From assembly GCF_003286125.1 (NCBI RefSeq), contig NZ_QMED01000018.1:14342-78341 (forward strand): 64,000 nucleotides of DNA, written 5' to 3'. Positions 37,288-46,970 of this stretch are shown here, in pieces. The position numbers and the translations under genes were made by a program. The number at the start of each line of letters is the position of its first letter. Within the stretch, counting starts at the first letter, position 1. This DNA comes from Algibacillus agarilyticus (GTDB lineage: Bacteria > Pseudomonadota > Gammaproteobacteria > Enterobacterales > Alteromonadaceae). Under the pieces are notes generated by a model. The model searched no databases and was not told where the DNA came from. It saw only the letters and a program-made list of their open reading frames with translations.

Positions 37288-37731
37288 TTAGGCTGCAGGT
37301 TCAGTTGATAACTGATGACCCGCGGCACGGTATTGTTTATATCTTTCGCGTGCTTGCTGTTTTAATGTTTCATCAGCGGGAACAAAATCGAAAGTTTGAT
37401 TAAAACGCCTGATAAAGTCAGGCATGTTTTGGCTTAAATTGATAAGAATAGGGCGACCGCTTGTGGGTGGCTTAAAACCTATTTCAACCGGTGTACCAAA
37501 CTTAGGGCCTTCACCTTGTAAGTTATGAGCGACAAAACTTTCGGGTTCAAATTGCCATAAGTGTTCATCGACAAGTTCTGCATCTTGCTGGTTGTCGGTG
37601 TAAATAAAAATTTTACTTTTTTGACGGTAGAGCTTTGCGGCTAAACGACAAGCAAAGTCGATGTGCGCCGGCACGGTTGTGGCTGGCGCTTTATCGGTTT
37701 CGGGCAATAAGTAGAATAAAATTTGTGACAT
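37288..37731 (-). CDS. holC: DNA polymerase III chi subunit
   Basis: Chi links the clamp loader to single-stranded-DNA-binding protein during lagging-strand synthesis. The 147 residues start with QILFYLLPE, include ACRLAAKLYRQKSKIFIYTD and VEIGFKPPTSGRPILINLSQNMP, and fit the family length. The ATG overlaps the pepA stop (TAATG), so translation is coupled. The pepA-holC-valS order is standard in gammaproteobacteria. Confidence 0.94.
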   Translation of the reverse strand: MSQILFYLLPETDKAPATTVPAHIDFACRLAAKLYRQKSKIFIYTDNQQDAELVDEHLWQFEPESFVAHNLQGEGPKFGTPVEIGFKPPTSGRPILINLSQNMPDFIRRFNQTFDFVPADETLKQQARERYKQYRAAGHQLSTEPAA

Positions 37732-39236
37732 TATTCAGGTGTTTGCTCTTGTGCGTAGTTCATTAAGAACTGACTCATCATGGGTACTGGACGACCGGTT
37801 GAACCTTTGTTTTTACCTGAACGCCATGCTGTGCCTGCGATATCCATATGGGCCCAATTATACTTTTTAGTAAATCGAGAAAGGAAGCACGCTGCGGTTA
37901 TTGAACCCGCTGGACGTCCGCCAATATTGGCCATATCGGCAAATGGGCTTTCAAGTTGTTCTTGATATTCGTCCCATAATGGTAAGCGCCACGCTCTATC
38001 ACCTGATTGCTCAGATGCGTTTAACAAGTCATGTGCAAGCGGGTTATGATTACTGAAAACCCCGGTAGCATGAGCGCCTAACGCAATAACACAAGCGCCA
38101 GTTAATGTGGCCATATCGATAACTAAAGCGGGGTTATAACGTTCTACGTAGGTTAATGCGTCACATAATACGAGTCTGCCTTCAGCATCGGTATTGAGTA
38201 CTTCGACTGTTTGACCCGACATGGTGGTTAATATATCACCTGGGCGATAAGCATTTGCATCTGGCATGTTTTCACAGCCCACTAATATGCCAATGACGTT
38301 TATTGGTAATTGTAATTCAGCGAGCGTTTTCATGATGCCTATCACACCGGCGGCTCCACCCATGTCATATTTCATTTCATCCATGCCTGCGCCTGGCTTA
38401 ATTGAAATACCACCTGAATCAAAGGTTAACCCTTTACCCACCAACACAATCGGGGCTTGAGCATCCGTTGTGCCTTTGTAATTGATGACCGACATGATGG
38501 ATTCATTCACTGAACCTCGACCTACTGCTAAATAGGAGTTCATGCCAAGTTCTGCCATTTGAGCTTCGTTAATGAGCTCAACGTCTACGTTGTCGTAATC
38601 TTTAGCCAGTATTTGAGCTTGCTCACCTAAATACACTGGATTACAGATGTTAGGTGGCATATTGGCGACGTCTTTACATAGTTTGCTACCTTCTGCAACG
38701 GCTAAACCGTCTGCGATAGCTTTTTCGCCAATGGGTAATTCACGACGGGTAGGCACATTAAATACGATTTTACGTAATGGACGACGTGGTTCTTCACGTT
38801 TACTTTTTAATTGATTAAACGTGTATAAACAATCTTGCGTTGCTTCTACTGCATGGCGCACTTTCCAGTAGTTATCGCGGCCTTTAACGTGCAACTCAGA
38901 TAAAAAGCAAACGGCTTCCATTGAGCCCGTTTCGTTTAAGGTATTAATTGTTTTTGCGATAATTTGTTTATATTGTCTTTCGTCTAACTCGCGTTCTTTA
39001 CCGCAACCGACTAATAAAACACGTTCGCTTAATACATTCGGAACATGATGTAACAAGAGCATCTGCCCTGATTTGCCTTCTAAGTCACCTCTGCGAAGTA
39101 AGTTACTAATGTAACCTTCACTTATTTTGTCGAGTTGTTCCGCAATTGAGGTAAGGCGTCTTGGCTCAAACACACCAACTACAATGCAAGCGCTTCGCTG
39201 TTTTTCTGGACTACCGCTTTTAACGCTAAATTCCAT
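37731..39236 (-). CDS. pepA: Leucyl aminopeptidase PepA
   Basis: PepA is a hexameric M17 aminopeptidase with two catalytic metal ions. In E. coli it also acts as a DNA-binding protein in carAB regulation and Xer recombination at cer. The sequence is very close to E. coli Pep[21 protein letters not shown] at the start, [17 protein letters not shown] with metal-binding Lys and Asp, and [10 protein letters not shown] with the Asp/Glu pair. I place the start at 39236 because AGGAG lies seven bases upstream and the homology begins there; an in-frame ATG at 39254 is rejected. It is divergent from lptF. carAB is present at 59993, so a regulatory link is possible. Confidence 0.97.
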   Translation of the reverse strand: MEFSVKSGSPEKQRSACIVVGVFEPRRLTSIAEQLDKISEGYISNLLRRGDLEGKSGQMLLLHHVPNVLSERVLLVGCGKERELDERQYKQIIAKTINTLNETGSMEAVCFLSELHVKGRDNYWKVRHAVEATQDCLYTFNQLKSKREEPRRPLRKIVFNVPTRRELPIGEKAIADGLAVAEGSKLCKDVANMPPNICNPVYLGEQAQILAKDYDNVDVELINEAQMAELGMNSYLAVGRGSVNESIMSVINYKGTTDAQAPIVLVGKGLTFDSGGISIKPGAGMDEMKYDMGGAAGVIGIMKTLAELQLPINVIGILVGCENMPDANAYRPGDILTTMSGQTVEVLNTDAEGRLVLCDALTYVERYNPALVIDMATLTGACVIALGAHATGVFSNHNPLAHDLLNASEQSGDRAWRLPLWDEYQEQLESPFADMANIGGRPAGSITAACFLSRFTKKYNWAHMDIAGTAWRSGKNKGSTGRPVPMMSQFLMNYAQEQTPE

Positions 39237-39521
39237 TGTGGCTCCTAATATCAAGTGTTTTTACAATTTACGTATTTAGCGATACTAAATTGTTATCGAT
39301 TATTATATTCAATTATTGTTCGATTGTGCTTTAAGCTTCGGCTTATCGTGCGATAATGCCATAATAACTTAGGCAATAAACCTAGTTTAGATCAGGCGAA
39401 TAAAAATGTTACCTAATTATGCCTTTTTAACTAAGTTTTTGTCTTATTTTCTTGTAAAAATACTGAGTTTACTTAAAATTTTACTTTATTGCAGCAAAAT
39501 GCCTAATTTGCGAGTTTTCAT

Positions 39522-40637
39522 TTGATTATTTTTCGTTATCTTTTTACTGAAACATTGAAGTCTCAGTTCGCCGTTTTCTTCATCATGTTATTGATTTTTA
39601 GTTCTAATGCGCTTGTTCGAGTATTAGATGACGCAATGGAAGGTAAATTACCCACCGATTTAGTCGCTTGGATGATGTTACTGAATATACCGCCATTAGC
39701 TGGGTTGATTTTACCGTTAAGTATGTTTATCGGTATTTTTTTAGCGCATGGTCGTTTTTACGCTGATAACGAAATGTCAGTTTTAAAAGCGTGTGGTGTG
39801 AGTGAATGGTATGTGACACGAGTGACTTTAGCTGCCGCTCTGTTTATATGTGTTTTAACCGCCATTAATACACTTTGGTGGGGACCTGCTGCTTATGAAA
39901 AACGTGAAACCATTCGTGATGAATTAAGAGCTGATATTGGTATTTCAACCTTAATACCCGGACAGTTTCAACAAACCTCTAATAATAAAGCGGTGTTATT
40001 TGTTCATAATAATGGCGAAAATAAAAGCGAATTTAATAAAGTTTTTGTTGCGCAATTACCAAAGTCAGAAGATGCCAAGCAACGCTTTAATGTTGTTTAT
40101 GCTGAAACCGGTAAAGTGATCGAAGAGCGTTTTGAAGAGCAAAGTTTAGTGTTAACGAACGGCCGACGTTATGAAGGGGAGCAAAACGAATTAGATTATC
40201 AAATTTTAGGCTTTGACACTTACTCAGTGAAAATTAAAGAGCAAGAAGTTGAAGAGCGAAGGCGAAAGTTAGCTGCGGTTTCAACGGCTGATTTAATGAA
40301 AAGCGATGATTTAGAAGCCATTGCTGAATTACAGTGGCGGATCGCATTGCCATTAACTGTTTTATTAGTGGCTTTAGTTGCGGTGCCGTTGGCGAGAACA
40401 GGCCCCAGACAAAGCAAATTTGCTAAAATGGCACCTGCCTTTTTAATTTATATTTTTTATTATTTACTCTTAATGGCCGGTAAATCCGCTTTAGGTGATG
40501 GGAAAATACCGCCGACGATTGGTTTATGGTGGATCCATACTGTGGCGCTTATTTACGGTTTGTATTTGTTTGCAGGTGAGCGCACATCAGGCAGACGATT
40601 AAAGGCATTATTAAAATGGAGTCGGAGCAAAGCATGA
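39522..40637 (+). CDS. lptF: LPS export permease LptF
   Basis: LptF is one of two membrane subunits of the LptB2FG ABC transporter that extracts lipopolysaccharide from the inner membrane. The 371 residues have the six-helix YjgP/YjgQ topology with a large periplasmic beta-jellyroll between helices 3 and 4 (about 120-260). The start is TTG at 39522, giving MIIFRYLFTETLKSQ, which aligns with the E. coli N-terminus; no Shine-Dalgarno is visible. lptG overlaps its stop by four bases. The shared intergenic region with pepA (about 285 bases) should hold both promoters. Confidence 0.96.
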   Translation: MIIFRYLFTETLKSQFAVFFIMLLIFSSNALVRVLDDAMEGKLPTDLVAWMMLLNIPPLAGLILPLSMFIGIFLAHGRFYADNEMSVLKACGVSEWYVTRVTLAAALFICVLTAINTLWWGPAAYEKRETIRDELRADIGISTLIPGQFQQTSNNKAVLFVHNNGENKSEFNKVFVAQLPKSEDAKQRFNVVYAETGKVIEERFEEQSLVLTNGRRYEGEQNELDYQILGFDTYSVKIKEQEVEERRRKLAAVSTADLMKSDDLEAIAELQWRIALPLTVLLVALVAVPLARTGPRQSKFAKMAPAFLIYIFYYLLLMAGKSALGDGKIPPTIGLWWIHTVALIYGLYLFAGERTSGRRLKALLKWSRSKA

Positions 40638-41701
40638 TTAAAATAATTGACATGCATATAGGTCGAGCCATCATTCAATCGACATTTGCTTCTTTACTTG
40701 TATTAACGAGTTTGAGTGGGTTAATTCGCTTTGTTGAGCAGTTAAAAAGTATTGGTCGGGGGTCGTACGATATGGTCGATGCCGCCTTTTATGTTTTATA
40801 TACCATACCACGAGATATTGAAGTGTTTTTCCCGATGGCGGCTTTATTAGGTGGGTTGCTTGGTTTAGGTGCTTTAGCATCTAATAGTGAGCTGATTGTG
40901 ATGATGGCTGCTGGCCTGTCGCGCTTAGACATCGTTAAATCCGCTATGAAAACGTCAACTTTGTTAGTTGTTTGTGTTTTAGTGCTGGGCGAGTGGGTTG
41001 CTCCACAATTTGAGACTAAAGCGAAACAACTGCGCCACACCGCAATATCGGGCCATGCGTTAAACATGGGAGATGAAGGGATGTGGGCCAAAGATGGCGA
41101 TCGTTTTATTCATATTAAAAATGCCACCAATCAGTTTCATCTTAAAGGTGTAACGGTATTTGAGTTTGATAAACAACTCAAATTAACGGAAGTCAGCCAT
41201 ATCGACGAAGCTAAATACGTAAATAAGCAATGGCATGTTAATGGCTTTGTTGAGACCGTTATTGGCGATAATAAAATTAGCCGCTTTGAATCTGACAAGG
41301 CGTCTTGGATGTCGTCTTTAACGCCTGATAAGCTTGATATCGTTTCGGTTTCACCTGAAGCATTGTCAATTAGCAAACTATTAAGTTATTTAGATTATTT
41401 AAGTGCTAACGAGCAGGATGATAGCCGTTATCAATTGGCATTTTGGCGTAAAGTGTTTCAGCCCATTACCGTTGCCGTTATGATGTTGATGGCGTTGTCG
41501 TTTATATTTGGTCCTTTAAGAAGCACGTCGATGGGGGCGCGCATTTTAATGGGGGTTGTTATCGGCTTTGGTTTTCATATTGCTAACCGTATTTTTGGCC
41601 CAGTGGCACTGCTTTATGATTTACCGGCCATGATAGGCGCTATTATGCCGAGTATTCTTTTTGTTGTACTCGCGACCTATTTGATACAACGGCGAGCTTA
41701 A
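40634..41701 (+). CDS. lptG: LPS export permease LptG
   Basis: This is the partner of LptF in the LptB2FG complex. The 355-residue form starts at the ATG at 40634 (MIKIIDMHIGRAIIQST), which overlaps the lptF stop as ATGA and has GGAG upstream; the frame itself opens slightly earlier. It contains membrane helices near 15-35, 55-80 and 95-115, the periplasmic jellyroll (about 130-255) and three helices at the C-terminus with FGPLRSTSMGARILMGV. MITE copy C begins four bases after its stop codon. Confidence 0.96.
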   Translation: MIKIIDMHIGRAIIQSTFASLLVLTSLSGLIRFVEQLKSIGRGSYDMVDAAFYVLYTIPRDIEVFFPMAALLGGLLGLGALASNSELIVMMAAGLSRLDIVKSAMKTSTLLVVCVLVLGEWVAPQFETKAKQLRHTAISGHALNMGDEGMWAKDGDRFIHIKNATNQFHLKGVTVFEFDKQLKLTEVSHIDEAKYVNKQWHVNGFVETVIGDNKISRFESDKASWMSSLTPDKLDIVSVSPEALSISKLLSYLDYLSANEQDDSRYQLAFWRKVFQPITVAVMMLMALSFIFGPLRSTSMGARILMGVVIGFGFHIANRIFGPVALLYDLPAMIGAIMPSILFVVLATYLIQRRA

Positions 41702-41705
41702 CCTA

Positions 41706-41867
41706 GGGCGTGTTTATCTTTTGTGTATGCTTTTGCAGCCGTATTTGCACGATTTCTACAAGGCAGAGCGATAACGTAATAGAAATAGTGCAAATGCGCT
41801 GCCCTTTGGGTTCAATCCAAAGCCCTTTGGATTTAACGAAATCTATACGACAAAGATAAACAGGCCC
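41706..41867 (+). mobile_element. MITE-like element, copy C (162 bp, shortest copy)
   Basis: The left end is identical to copies B and D. The right end differs by one base (AAACAGGCCC instead of AAACACGCCC). TA flanks both ends. Two internal blocks present in copy D are missing, so the two arms are joined by a short hairpin TTTGGGTTCAATCCAAA. It lies directly after lptG and before the shared lptG/slyD terminator. Confidence 0.85.
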
Positions 41868-41889
41868 TAGTATATTGAAATTCAGACAC

Positions 41890-41921
41890 AAAAAAGCTGG
41901 CGATTAAAGCCAGCTTTTTTT
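41890..41921. terminator. Bidirectional terminator between lptG and slyD
   Basis: AAAAAGCTGGC and GCCAGCTTTTT form an 11-bp stem around GATTAAA, with A- and T-runs on the two sides. It serves lptFG from the left and slyD from the right. Confidence 0.9.
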
Positions 41922-41940
41922 AGTTTATAGCAACGGCAGG

Positions 41941-42432
41941 TTAGTGGTTATGACCACAACCACCGGCGCTATGAACGTGGCCATGAGATATTTCTTCTGC
42001 TGTTGCGGCACGCACGTCAATGATTTCAACATCAAACTCTAAATCAAGACCGGCAAGTGGGTGGTTGCCATCAACCGTTACGGTATCGTCGGCAATATCA
42101 ACAACAATTACCGTTTGTTCGCCACCTTCGGTGCCTGCGCGTAATTGCATGCCTACATGTAGTTGGTCTTCGAAGCCTTCAAACATTGTTAAAGGCACTT
42201 CTTGTACAAAACCATCATGGCGTTGACCATAAGCGTTTTCAGCATCAACTTTACAAGAAAATTTATCACCTGCTTGGTGATCGTTCAATTGGTCTTCAAG
42301 GCCTTTAATTAAGAAACCTTTTCCTTGTAAAAAATTTAATGGCTCGCCATCAAATGAACTATCAATGTCGGTTCCTTCGCTGTCTTTTACTAAATAATGC
42401 ATGGTAACAACAGTGTCGTTTGCTATTTTCAT
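41941..42432 (-). CDS. slyD: FKBP-type peptidyl-prolyl isomerase SlyD
   Basis: SlyD is a cytoplasmic prolyl isomerase and metallochaperone that helps nickel insertion into hydrogenase. The 163 residues have the FKBP half (MHYLVKDSEGTDIDSSFDG, FLQGKGFLIKGLEDQL), the insert-in-flap chaperone domain (about 75-125) and a metal-binding tail HGHVHSAGGCGHNH. The tail is shorter than in E. coli. The start codon overlaps the ygfZ stop (ATGA), so the two are cotranscribed. Confidence 0.94.
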   Translation of the reverse strand: MKIANDTVVTMHYLVKDSEGTDIDSSFDGEPLNFLQGKGFLIKGLEDQLNDHQAGDKFSCKVDAENAYGQRHDGFVQEVPLTMFEGFEDQLHVGMQLRAGTEGGEQTVIVVDIADDTVTVDGNHPLAGLDLEFDVEIIDVRAATAEEISHGHVHSAGGCGHNH

Positions 42433-43325
42433 TTTGTAGCCTTGTATTCTAGTGAGTAAGGTAATGGTGATAATGTAAATGTACTTTGTTCGTCTTGTTT
42501 CGCTCTTAAGGTTTGTGCAATATCAATATCGGCTGCACAAACGGCAATACCATAATAGGTTTGCTCAACTTTGACTAGGGTAACAATTGTTCCCGCTCGA
42601 CGCCAGTTTTCACCATTTTGAATTTCTAATGTATCGTTTATTTTTAGCTCGTTTGCTTGACCACTAAATGGAAATGCTGCTCGTTTATTTTTGCCTAGGT
42701 AGCGCATTCGAGCGACGGTTTCTTGGCCCATGTAACAGCCTTTAGTAAAGCTAATACCGTTTATTGCTTGTAAGTTTAGCATTTGAGGTACGTATTCACT
42801 TTGATGTACATCATGCATAAATACGATACCTTGCTCGACTAGCGCTTTTTCAAATAAGGCTTCATCGGCTTGATTTAAATTAGCGAGCTCTTTGGGTAAA
42901 TCACCTTCACAGGCAATTAAGGTTAATGTATTACTCACACTGACCTGATAAGTGTTTTCGATACCGATAACACGGTGTTGCTCTGCTGATTGCTCACCAA
43001 GTAATGCATACCATGTTAAGTTGTCGCTGCTGTCGGTGATATCCGTTTTTGAAAATACGGCATATTTACTTAATTCAGCTAATGATTTTGCCAGCGTGTT
43101 TTTACGTTGAAATAATTGAAACGTTGAGCCTGTAGGCACAAAATAAAAATGACTCCAGCTTTTTCCTTTAGCATCGCAATGTGCACCAAAAGTGGCGGTG
43201 TTATCGGCTAACCCACTAATGTGAGCTGTCACTTGGCTATTCAAATAGGTTTTACTATCCGTACCTGAGAGCTGGATCGCTCCCCAGTTTTCTAATTTAA
43301 TTAGAGATAAATTTTGTGTAGACAT
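42429..43325 (-). CDS. ygfZ: Folate-binding Fe-S cluster protein YgfZ
   Basis: YgfZ is a GcvT-like folate-binding protein needed for the activity of some iron-sulphur enzymes such as MiaB. The 298 residues contain the diagnostic KGCYMGQETVARMRYLG (about 198-214, with the essential Cys) and the N-terminal LSLIKLENWGAIQLSGTDSKTYL typical of the fold. It is divergent from sdhE-ygfX, the usual arrangement. It heads a two-gene unit with slyD. Confidence 0.94.
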   Translation of the reverse strand: MSTQNLSLIKLENWGAIQLSGTDSKTYLNSQVTAHISGLADNTATFGAHCDAKGKSWSHFYFVPTGSTFQLFQRKNTLAKSLAELSKYAVFSKTDITDSSDNLTWYALLGEQSAEQHRVIGIENTYQVSVSNTLTLIACEGDLPKELANLNQADEALFEKALVEQGIVFMHDVHQSEYVPQMLNLQAINGISFTKGCYMGQETVARMRYLGKNKRAAFPFSGQANELKINDTLEIQNGENWRRAGTIVTLVKVEQTYYGIAVCAADIDIAQTLRAKQDEQSTFTLSPLPYSLEYKATK

Positions 43326-43502
43326 AATAGGGTTACTTTAAATTGCGCAATAAGTATATAAAGCTATATAAGGGTAAATTGCTAAACAACAAGCTGGAAA
43401 CGTGATAATTAATACCCATTATAACGTAAATGACTTTGCTGGCGTGCAGTGTGATTGCTAATATAGGGTTATCGCTGTTTTATTTGGAAACTATTTAGAT
43501 TT

Positions 43503-43754
43503 ATGGCAATGGATATTAAAAAAGTGCGCTGGGCTTGTCGCCGCGGCATGCTTGAACTTGATGTTATTTTACGCCCTTTTGTTGACGGGCATTATGAAAG
43601 CTTAACTGAGTTTGAAAAAGTCGTTTTTGTTGATTTGTTGACAGCCGACGACCCTGAACTATTTGCATGGTTTATGGGGCATGAAGAATGTAAAAATGAG
43701 CACTTTGTTAAAATGATTAATAAAATTCATAAATTAAACGGTGCAGTACTTTAG
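43503..43754 (+). CDS. sdhE: Succinate dehydrogenase assembly factor SdhE
   Basis: SdhE promotes covalent attachment of FAD to succinate dehydrogenase and fumarate reductase. The 83 residues contain the signature RRGMLELDVIL (about 13-23), including the RGxxE element, and the C-terminal AWFMGHEEC. The ATG at 43503 gives the best N-terminus; a second ATG lies two codons on. ygfX starts 14 bases before the sdhE stop. Confidence 0.95.
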   Translation: MAMDIKKVRWACRRGMLELDVILRPFVDGHYESLTEFEKVVFVDLLTADDPELFAWFMGHEECKNEHFVKMINKIHKLNGAVL

Positions 43755-44178
43755 TATTTCGCCGCTGAAAGGGCGAGCGTTTGCCATTGCGCTCGCACTT
43801 GTTTTATTGGTTTTTTTTATATTAATAGCACAACGTTTATATTTACCGATTTGGCAATTAGGTTTTTATAATTTGGGCGTTGTGACTCACCTACTTATTT
43901 TATTCTGTCTACCTTTTCTTTATCAGCGCTTGCGGTATTTACAAGCGCAATCTATTGCTTGGCCTTTTTCTTTATCGATAGAGGGTGGGCTGCTAATACA
44001 AGCCGAACAATATCAAATTGATGATCGCAGTTTATATTTGGGTCGTTGGATATTATTGGTTTGTCGCCATGCGGTTACCCAAAATGTAAAACGTTGCTTT
44101 TTTGCACCTGATAATCTGTCTGATGTTGATCGTCGTCGTTTAAAAAGAGTGATTAAGAGAGGCGATGTTAAAAAGTGA
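43741..44178 (+). CDS. ygfX: YgfX-family membrane protein
   Basis: The 145-residue protein has two N-terminal transmembrane helices (about 12-30 and 38-60) and a cytoplasmic C-terminal domain with GRWILLVCRHAV and a basic end (RRRLKRVIKRGDVKK). This matches YgfX/CptA, encoded after sdhE in many gammaproteobacteria. It was once described as a toxin acting on FtsZ and MreB, a claim that remains debated. The start is GTG at 43741, inside sdhE, so translation is coupled. Confidence 0.85.
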   Translation: MQYFSISPLKGRAFAIALALVLLVFFILIAQRLYLPIWQLGFYNLGVVTHLLILFCLPFLYQRLRYLQAQSIAWPFSLSIEGGLLIQAEQYQIDDRSLYLGRWILLVCRHAVTQNVKRCFFAPDNLSDVDRRRLKRVIKRGDVKK

Positions 44179-44259
44179 GGTTGAAGTAAAAAAGGGGAGT
44201 AAACAATTGGCTCACTTTTTAAATTTTTTTTAATGATAAAAAGATAAGTCGATAAATAA

Positions 44260-44287
44260 AAATAAGGCACTTTTTAGTGCCTTATTT
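44260..44287. terminator. Bidirectional terminator between ygfX and nadB
   Basis: AAATAAGGCACT and AGTGCCTTATTT are perfect 12-bp complements around TTTT. The arms' own A/T ends serve as the U-tract in both directions. Confidence 0.85.
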
Positions 44288-44289
44288 GA

Positions 44290-45918
44290 TTATTTATTTA
44301 GCGGACTATTCGTTGGTATTAAAATACTAGGTTGGCTATTTTCTAATTTATCTGGATAGTCTAAATTGTAATGTAAACCACGGCTTTCTTTACGACTCAT
44401 CGCACATTTTACAATTAGTTCTGCTACATCAAGTAAGTTTCGTAATTCAAGTAAGTTATTACTCACTTTAAAGTTAGCGTAGTAATCATGGACTTCTTGC
44501 TGCAATAACTCTATACGTCTTAACGCGCGCTCTAAGCGTTTGTTCGTTCGGACAATCCCTACATAATCCCACATAAAAAGCCTAAGCTCATGCCAGTTAT
44601 GATTAATTATAACATTTTCATCTGCGTGACTTACTTTGCTTTCATCCCAAGCAGGTATGTTCGGGCTATGCGTTTTATGGAATGCATGCGCTTGTATATG
44701 TTTGGCCGCTGATTCGGCAAAAACTAAGCATTCTAATAAAGAATTACTGGCCATGCGGTTAGCACCATGTAAGCCAGTATAGGCAACTTCGCCAATGGCA
44801 TATAAGTTATCAAGGTCTGACTTACCATTTAAATCAGTCATGATGCCGCCGCAAGTGTAATGTGCTGCAGGGACAACAGGGATCGGCTTTTTATGCATTT
44901 TCATGCCGAGGGTGCGACAGCGTCGATAAATCGTTGGGAAATGTTTTTTAATGAAAGGCTTGTCTTTATGGCTAATATCTAAAAACATAGAATCAGCACC
45001 TAAGCGTTTCATTTCTCTGTCGATGGCTCTGGCGACAATATCACGTGGAGCTAATTCTGCGCGTTCATCATATTCGGGCATAAAACGTGTGCCATCAGGT
45101 CGACGTAAATAAGCGCCTTCACCTCGTAAAGCTTCGGTTAATAAAAAGTTCTGCGCATCACTGTGGAATAAGCTGGTTGGATGAAATTGGTTAAATTCCA
45201 TATTAGCAATGCGACAACCCGCTCGCCATGCCATCGCAATGCCATCTCCACTTGCCACATCAGGGTTCGATGTATATTGATAAACTTTGCTAGCTCCACC
45301 TGTGGCTAATACAACAACTTGCGCTTTTATTACTTCAACTTGTTCTGTGTTACGGTTCCAAACATAAGCGCCGTGACAGTGCGTTGACGTTGATGTGTTA
45401 TTGAGTTTTTGATCTGTGATTAAATCGACGGCGTTGTAACGCTCAAATACACGAATGTTTTTGTGTTGTTTGGTTGCATTGTTAAGCGTTTTTTGAACCG
45501 CTTTACCGGTTGCATCGGCCGCATGTAAAATTCGGCGATGGCTGTGTCCACCTTCACGTGTTAGATGAAATTTCTCTTCGCCGCTGGCATTTGTTTCTTT
45601 ATCAAAAGGCACACCACAGCTAATTAGGTTTTCTAAACTTTGGCGGGCATTTTCTGCAGTAAAGCGCACCGCTTCTTCATCGCACAAGCCTGCACCGGCG
45701 ATTAATGTATCTTGTACATGAGATTCAATACTGTCGTTTTCATCATAGACAGCGGCAATACCACCTTGGGCATAATAAGTAGAACCTTCGCTTAAGTTTG
45801 CTTTACTTAGAACGATAATATCGGCTTGATCGGCCAACCGTAATGCAAGCGTTAAACCAGCTGCGCCTGCACCAATTACTAAAACTTGGCATTGGTGTTC
45901 TATTTTTTTTATGCTCAT
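44290..45918 (-). CDS. nadB: L-aspartate oxidase
   Basis: NadB is a flavoprotein that oxidises L-aspartate to iminoaspartate, the first step of de novo NAD synthesis. The 542 residues show the FAD Rossmann motif [19 protein letters not shown] (about 12-30), [38 protein letters not shown] and [19 protein letters not shown]. The C-terminal helical domain ends the protein. It is divergent from rpoE, the conserved gammaproteobacterial order. MITE copy D begins about 40 bases upstream of the start codon, so the nadB promoter region has been changed by the insertion. Confidence 0.97.
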   Translation of the reverse strand: MSIKKIEHQCQVLVIGAGAAGLTLALRLADQADIIVLSKANLSEGSTYYAQGGIAAVYDENDSIESHVQDTLIAGAGLCDEEAVRFTAENARQSLENLISCGVPFDKETNASGEEKFHLTREGGHSHRRILHAADATGKAVQKTLNNATKQHKNIRVFERYNAVDLITDQKLNNTSTSTHCHGAYVWNRNTEQVEVIKAQVVVLATGGASKVYQYTSNPDVASGDGIAMAWRAGCRIANMEFNQFHPTSLFHSDAQNFLLTEALRGEGAYLRRPDGTRFMPEYDERAELAPRDIVARAIDREMKRLGADSMFLDISHKDKPFIKKHFPTIYRRCRTLGMKMHKKPIPVVPAAHYTCGGIMTDLNGKSDLDNLYAIGEVAYTGLHGANRMASNSLLECLVFAESAAKHIQAHAFHKTHSPNIPAWDESKVSHADENVIINHNWHELRLFMWDYVGIVRTNKRLERALRRIELLQQEVHDYYANFKVSNNLLELRNLLDVAELIVKCAMSRKESRGLHYNLDYPDKLENSQPSILIPTNSPLNK

Positions 45919-45957
45919 ATATTTCTACTTTGCGGTTTTAAGACCTAGTTTGAACTA

Positions 45958-46221
45958 GGGCGTGTTTATCTTTTGTGTATGCTTTTGCAGCAGTATTTGC
46001 ACGATTTATACAAGGCAGAGCGATTGCGGTGTCGTTATTCTACATAAAAGAGTGATAACGTAGTAGAAATAGTGCAAATGCGCTGCCCTTTGGGTTCAAT
46101 CCAAAACGTTTTGCTCTTTGTTATTGGCTTTTGACGTAGAACCACTATGCCATCAAGCCAATGCCGCGATCAAAACGCTTTGGAATTGAACAAAATCGAT
46201 ACGACAAAGATAAACACGCCC
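45958..46221 (+). mobile_element. MITE-like element, copy D (264 bp)
   Basis: Both 16-bp ends match copy B perfectly, with TA on each side. It contains the nested GTTCAATCC/GGAATTGAAC and TTGGCTTTTGA/TCAAGCCAA stems but lacks the CCCCACAT hairpin block found in copy B. It lies between the divergent nadB and rpoE genes, 39 bases from the nadB start and 62 bases from the sigma-E promoter of rpoE. Confidence 0.88.
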
Positions 46222-46283
46222 TAGGTAAAACGCTTATTATCCAATTGCGTATAAGTTATTTTCGCATTTTATTGCAATATTTA

Positions 46284-46311
46284 GAACTTTTTTGATCAAC
46301 TAGGGTCATAG
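46284..46311 (+). promoter_or_regulatory. Sigma-E promoter of rpoE (autoregulation)
   Basis: GAACTT (46284-46289) followed after 16 bases by TCATA matches the extracytoplasmic sigma-E consensus (GGAACTT and TCnnA). Autoregulation of rpoE by its own product is well established in gammaproteobacteria. Confidence 0.7.
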
Positions 46312-46375
46312 AATACAGTTACAACGATTATTGATCGTTATTATTTTCAATTTAGATGAGGAGCGATGCCTCCAA

Positions 46376-46954
46376 ATGAGTGTCGGATATACAGACCAGC
46401 AGTTAGTTGAACGCGTCCAACGTGGCGATAAACAAGCGTTTAACTTATTGGTACTAAAATACCAACATAAGGTCACTAACTTAATTACTCGCTACGTGCG
46501 ACATCCTGGTGATGTAGCCGACGTAGCGCAAGAGGCATTTATAAAGGCATATCGTGCAATTCCTAATTTTAGGGGCGATAGTGCGTTTTATACTTGGTTA
46601 TACCGCATTGCGGTTAACAGCGCTAAAAATTATTTAACGGCACAACAAAAGCGTGTGGCGTCGAGTGACATCGAAATTGAAGATGCTGAATTTATTGATT
46701 CAGCAGTCGGACTAAGAGAATCGGCTACACCGGAAAACTTATTGCTGACAGCTGAAATTAAAAAAATTGTTTTTAGCACGATTGAGTCATTACCTGATGA
46801 CTTGAAAACCGCGATAACGCTGCGAGAAATTGATGGCATGAGTTATGAAGAAATAGCTGATGTGATGGATTGCCCAGTGGGTACGGTTCGCTCTAGAATA
46901 TTCAGAGCACGCGATGTGATTGATAAGAATTTAAAACCTGTTATACAACATTAG
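46376..46954 (+). CDS. rpoE: RNA polymerase sigma factor RpoE (sigma-E)
   Basis: Sigma-E is the envelope-stress sigma factor, released when RseA is degraded. From the Met at 46376 the 192 residues match E. coli RpoE: YTDQQLVERVQRGDKQAFN at the start, region 2 with GDSAFYTWLYRIAVNSAKNY, and region 4 with MSYEEIADVMDCPVGTVRSR. The frame opens at 46331, but the homology and length support 46376. GAGGAG lies about 13 bases upstream and can pair with CCTC just before the start, a possible translational control. It heads rpoE-rseA-rseB-rseC. Confidence 0.97.
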   Translation: MSVGYTDQQLVERVQRGDKQAFNLLVLKYQHKVTNLITRYVRHPGDVADVAQEAFIKAYRAIPNFRGDSAFYTWLYRIAVNSAKNYLTAQQKRVASSDIEIEDAEFIDSAVGLRESATPENLLLTAEIKKIVFSTIESLPDDLKTAITLREIDGMSYEEIADVMDCPVGTVRSRIFRARDVIDKNLKPVIQH

Positions 46955-46970
46955 TTGAAGAGTTGAGTGT

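Noticed and set aside
46331-46375. N-terminal extension of rpoE, or an rseD-like leader peptide
   Set aside because: The extension is not conserved and overlaps the ribosome-binding region; no separate leader frame like E. coli rseD is seen.
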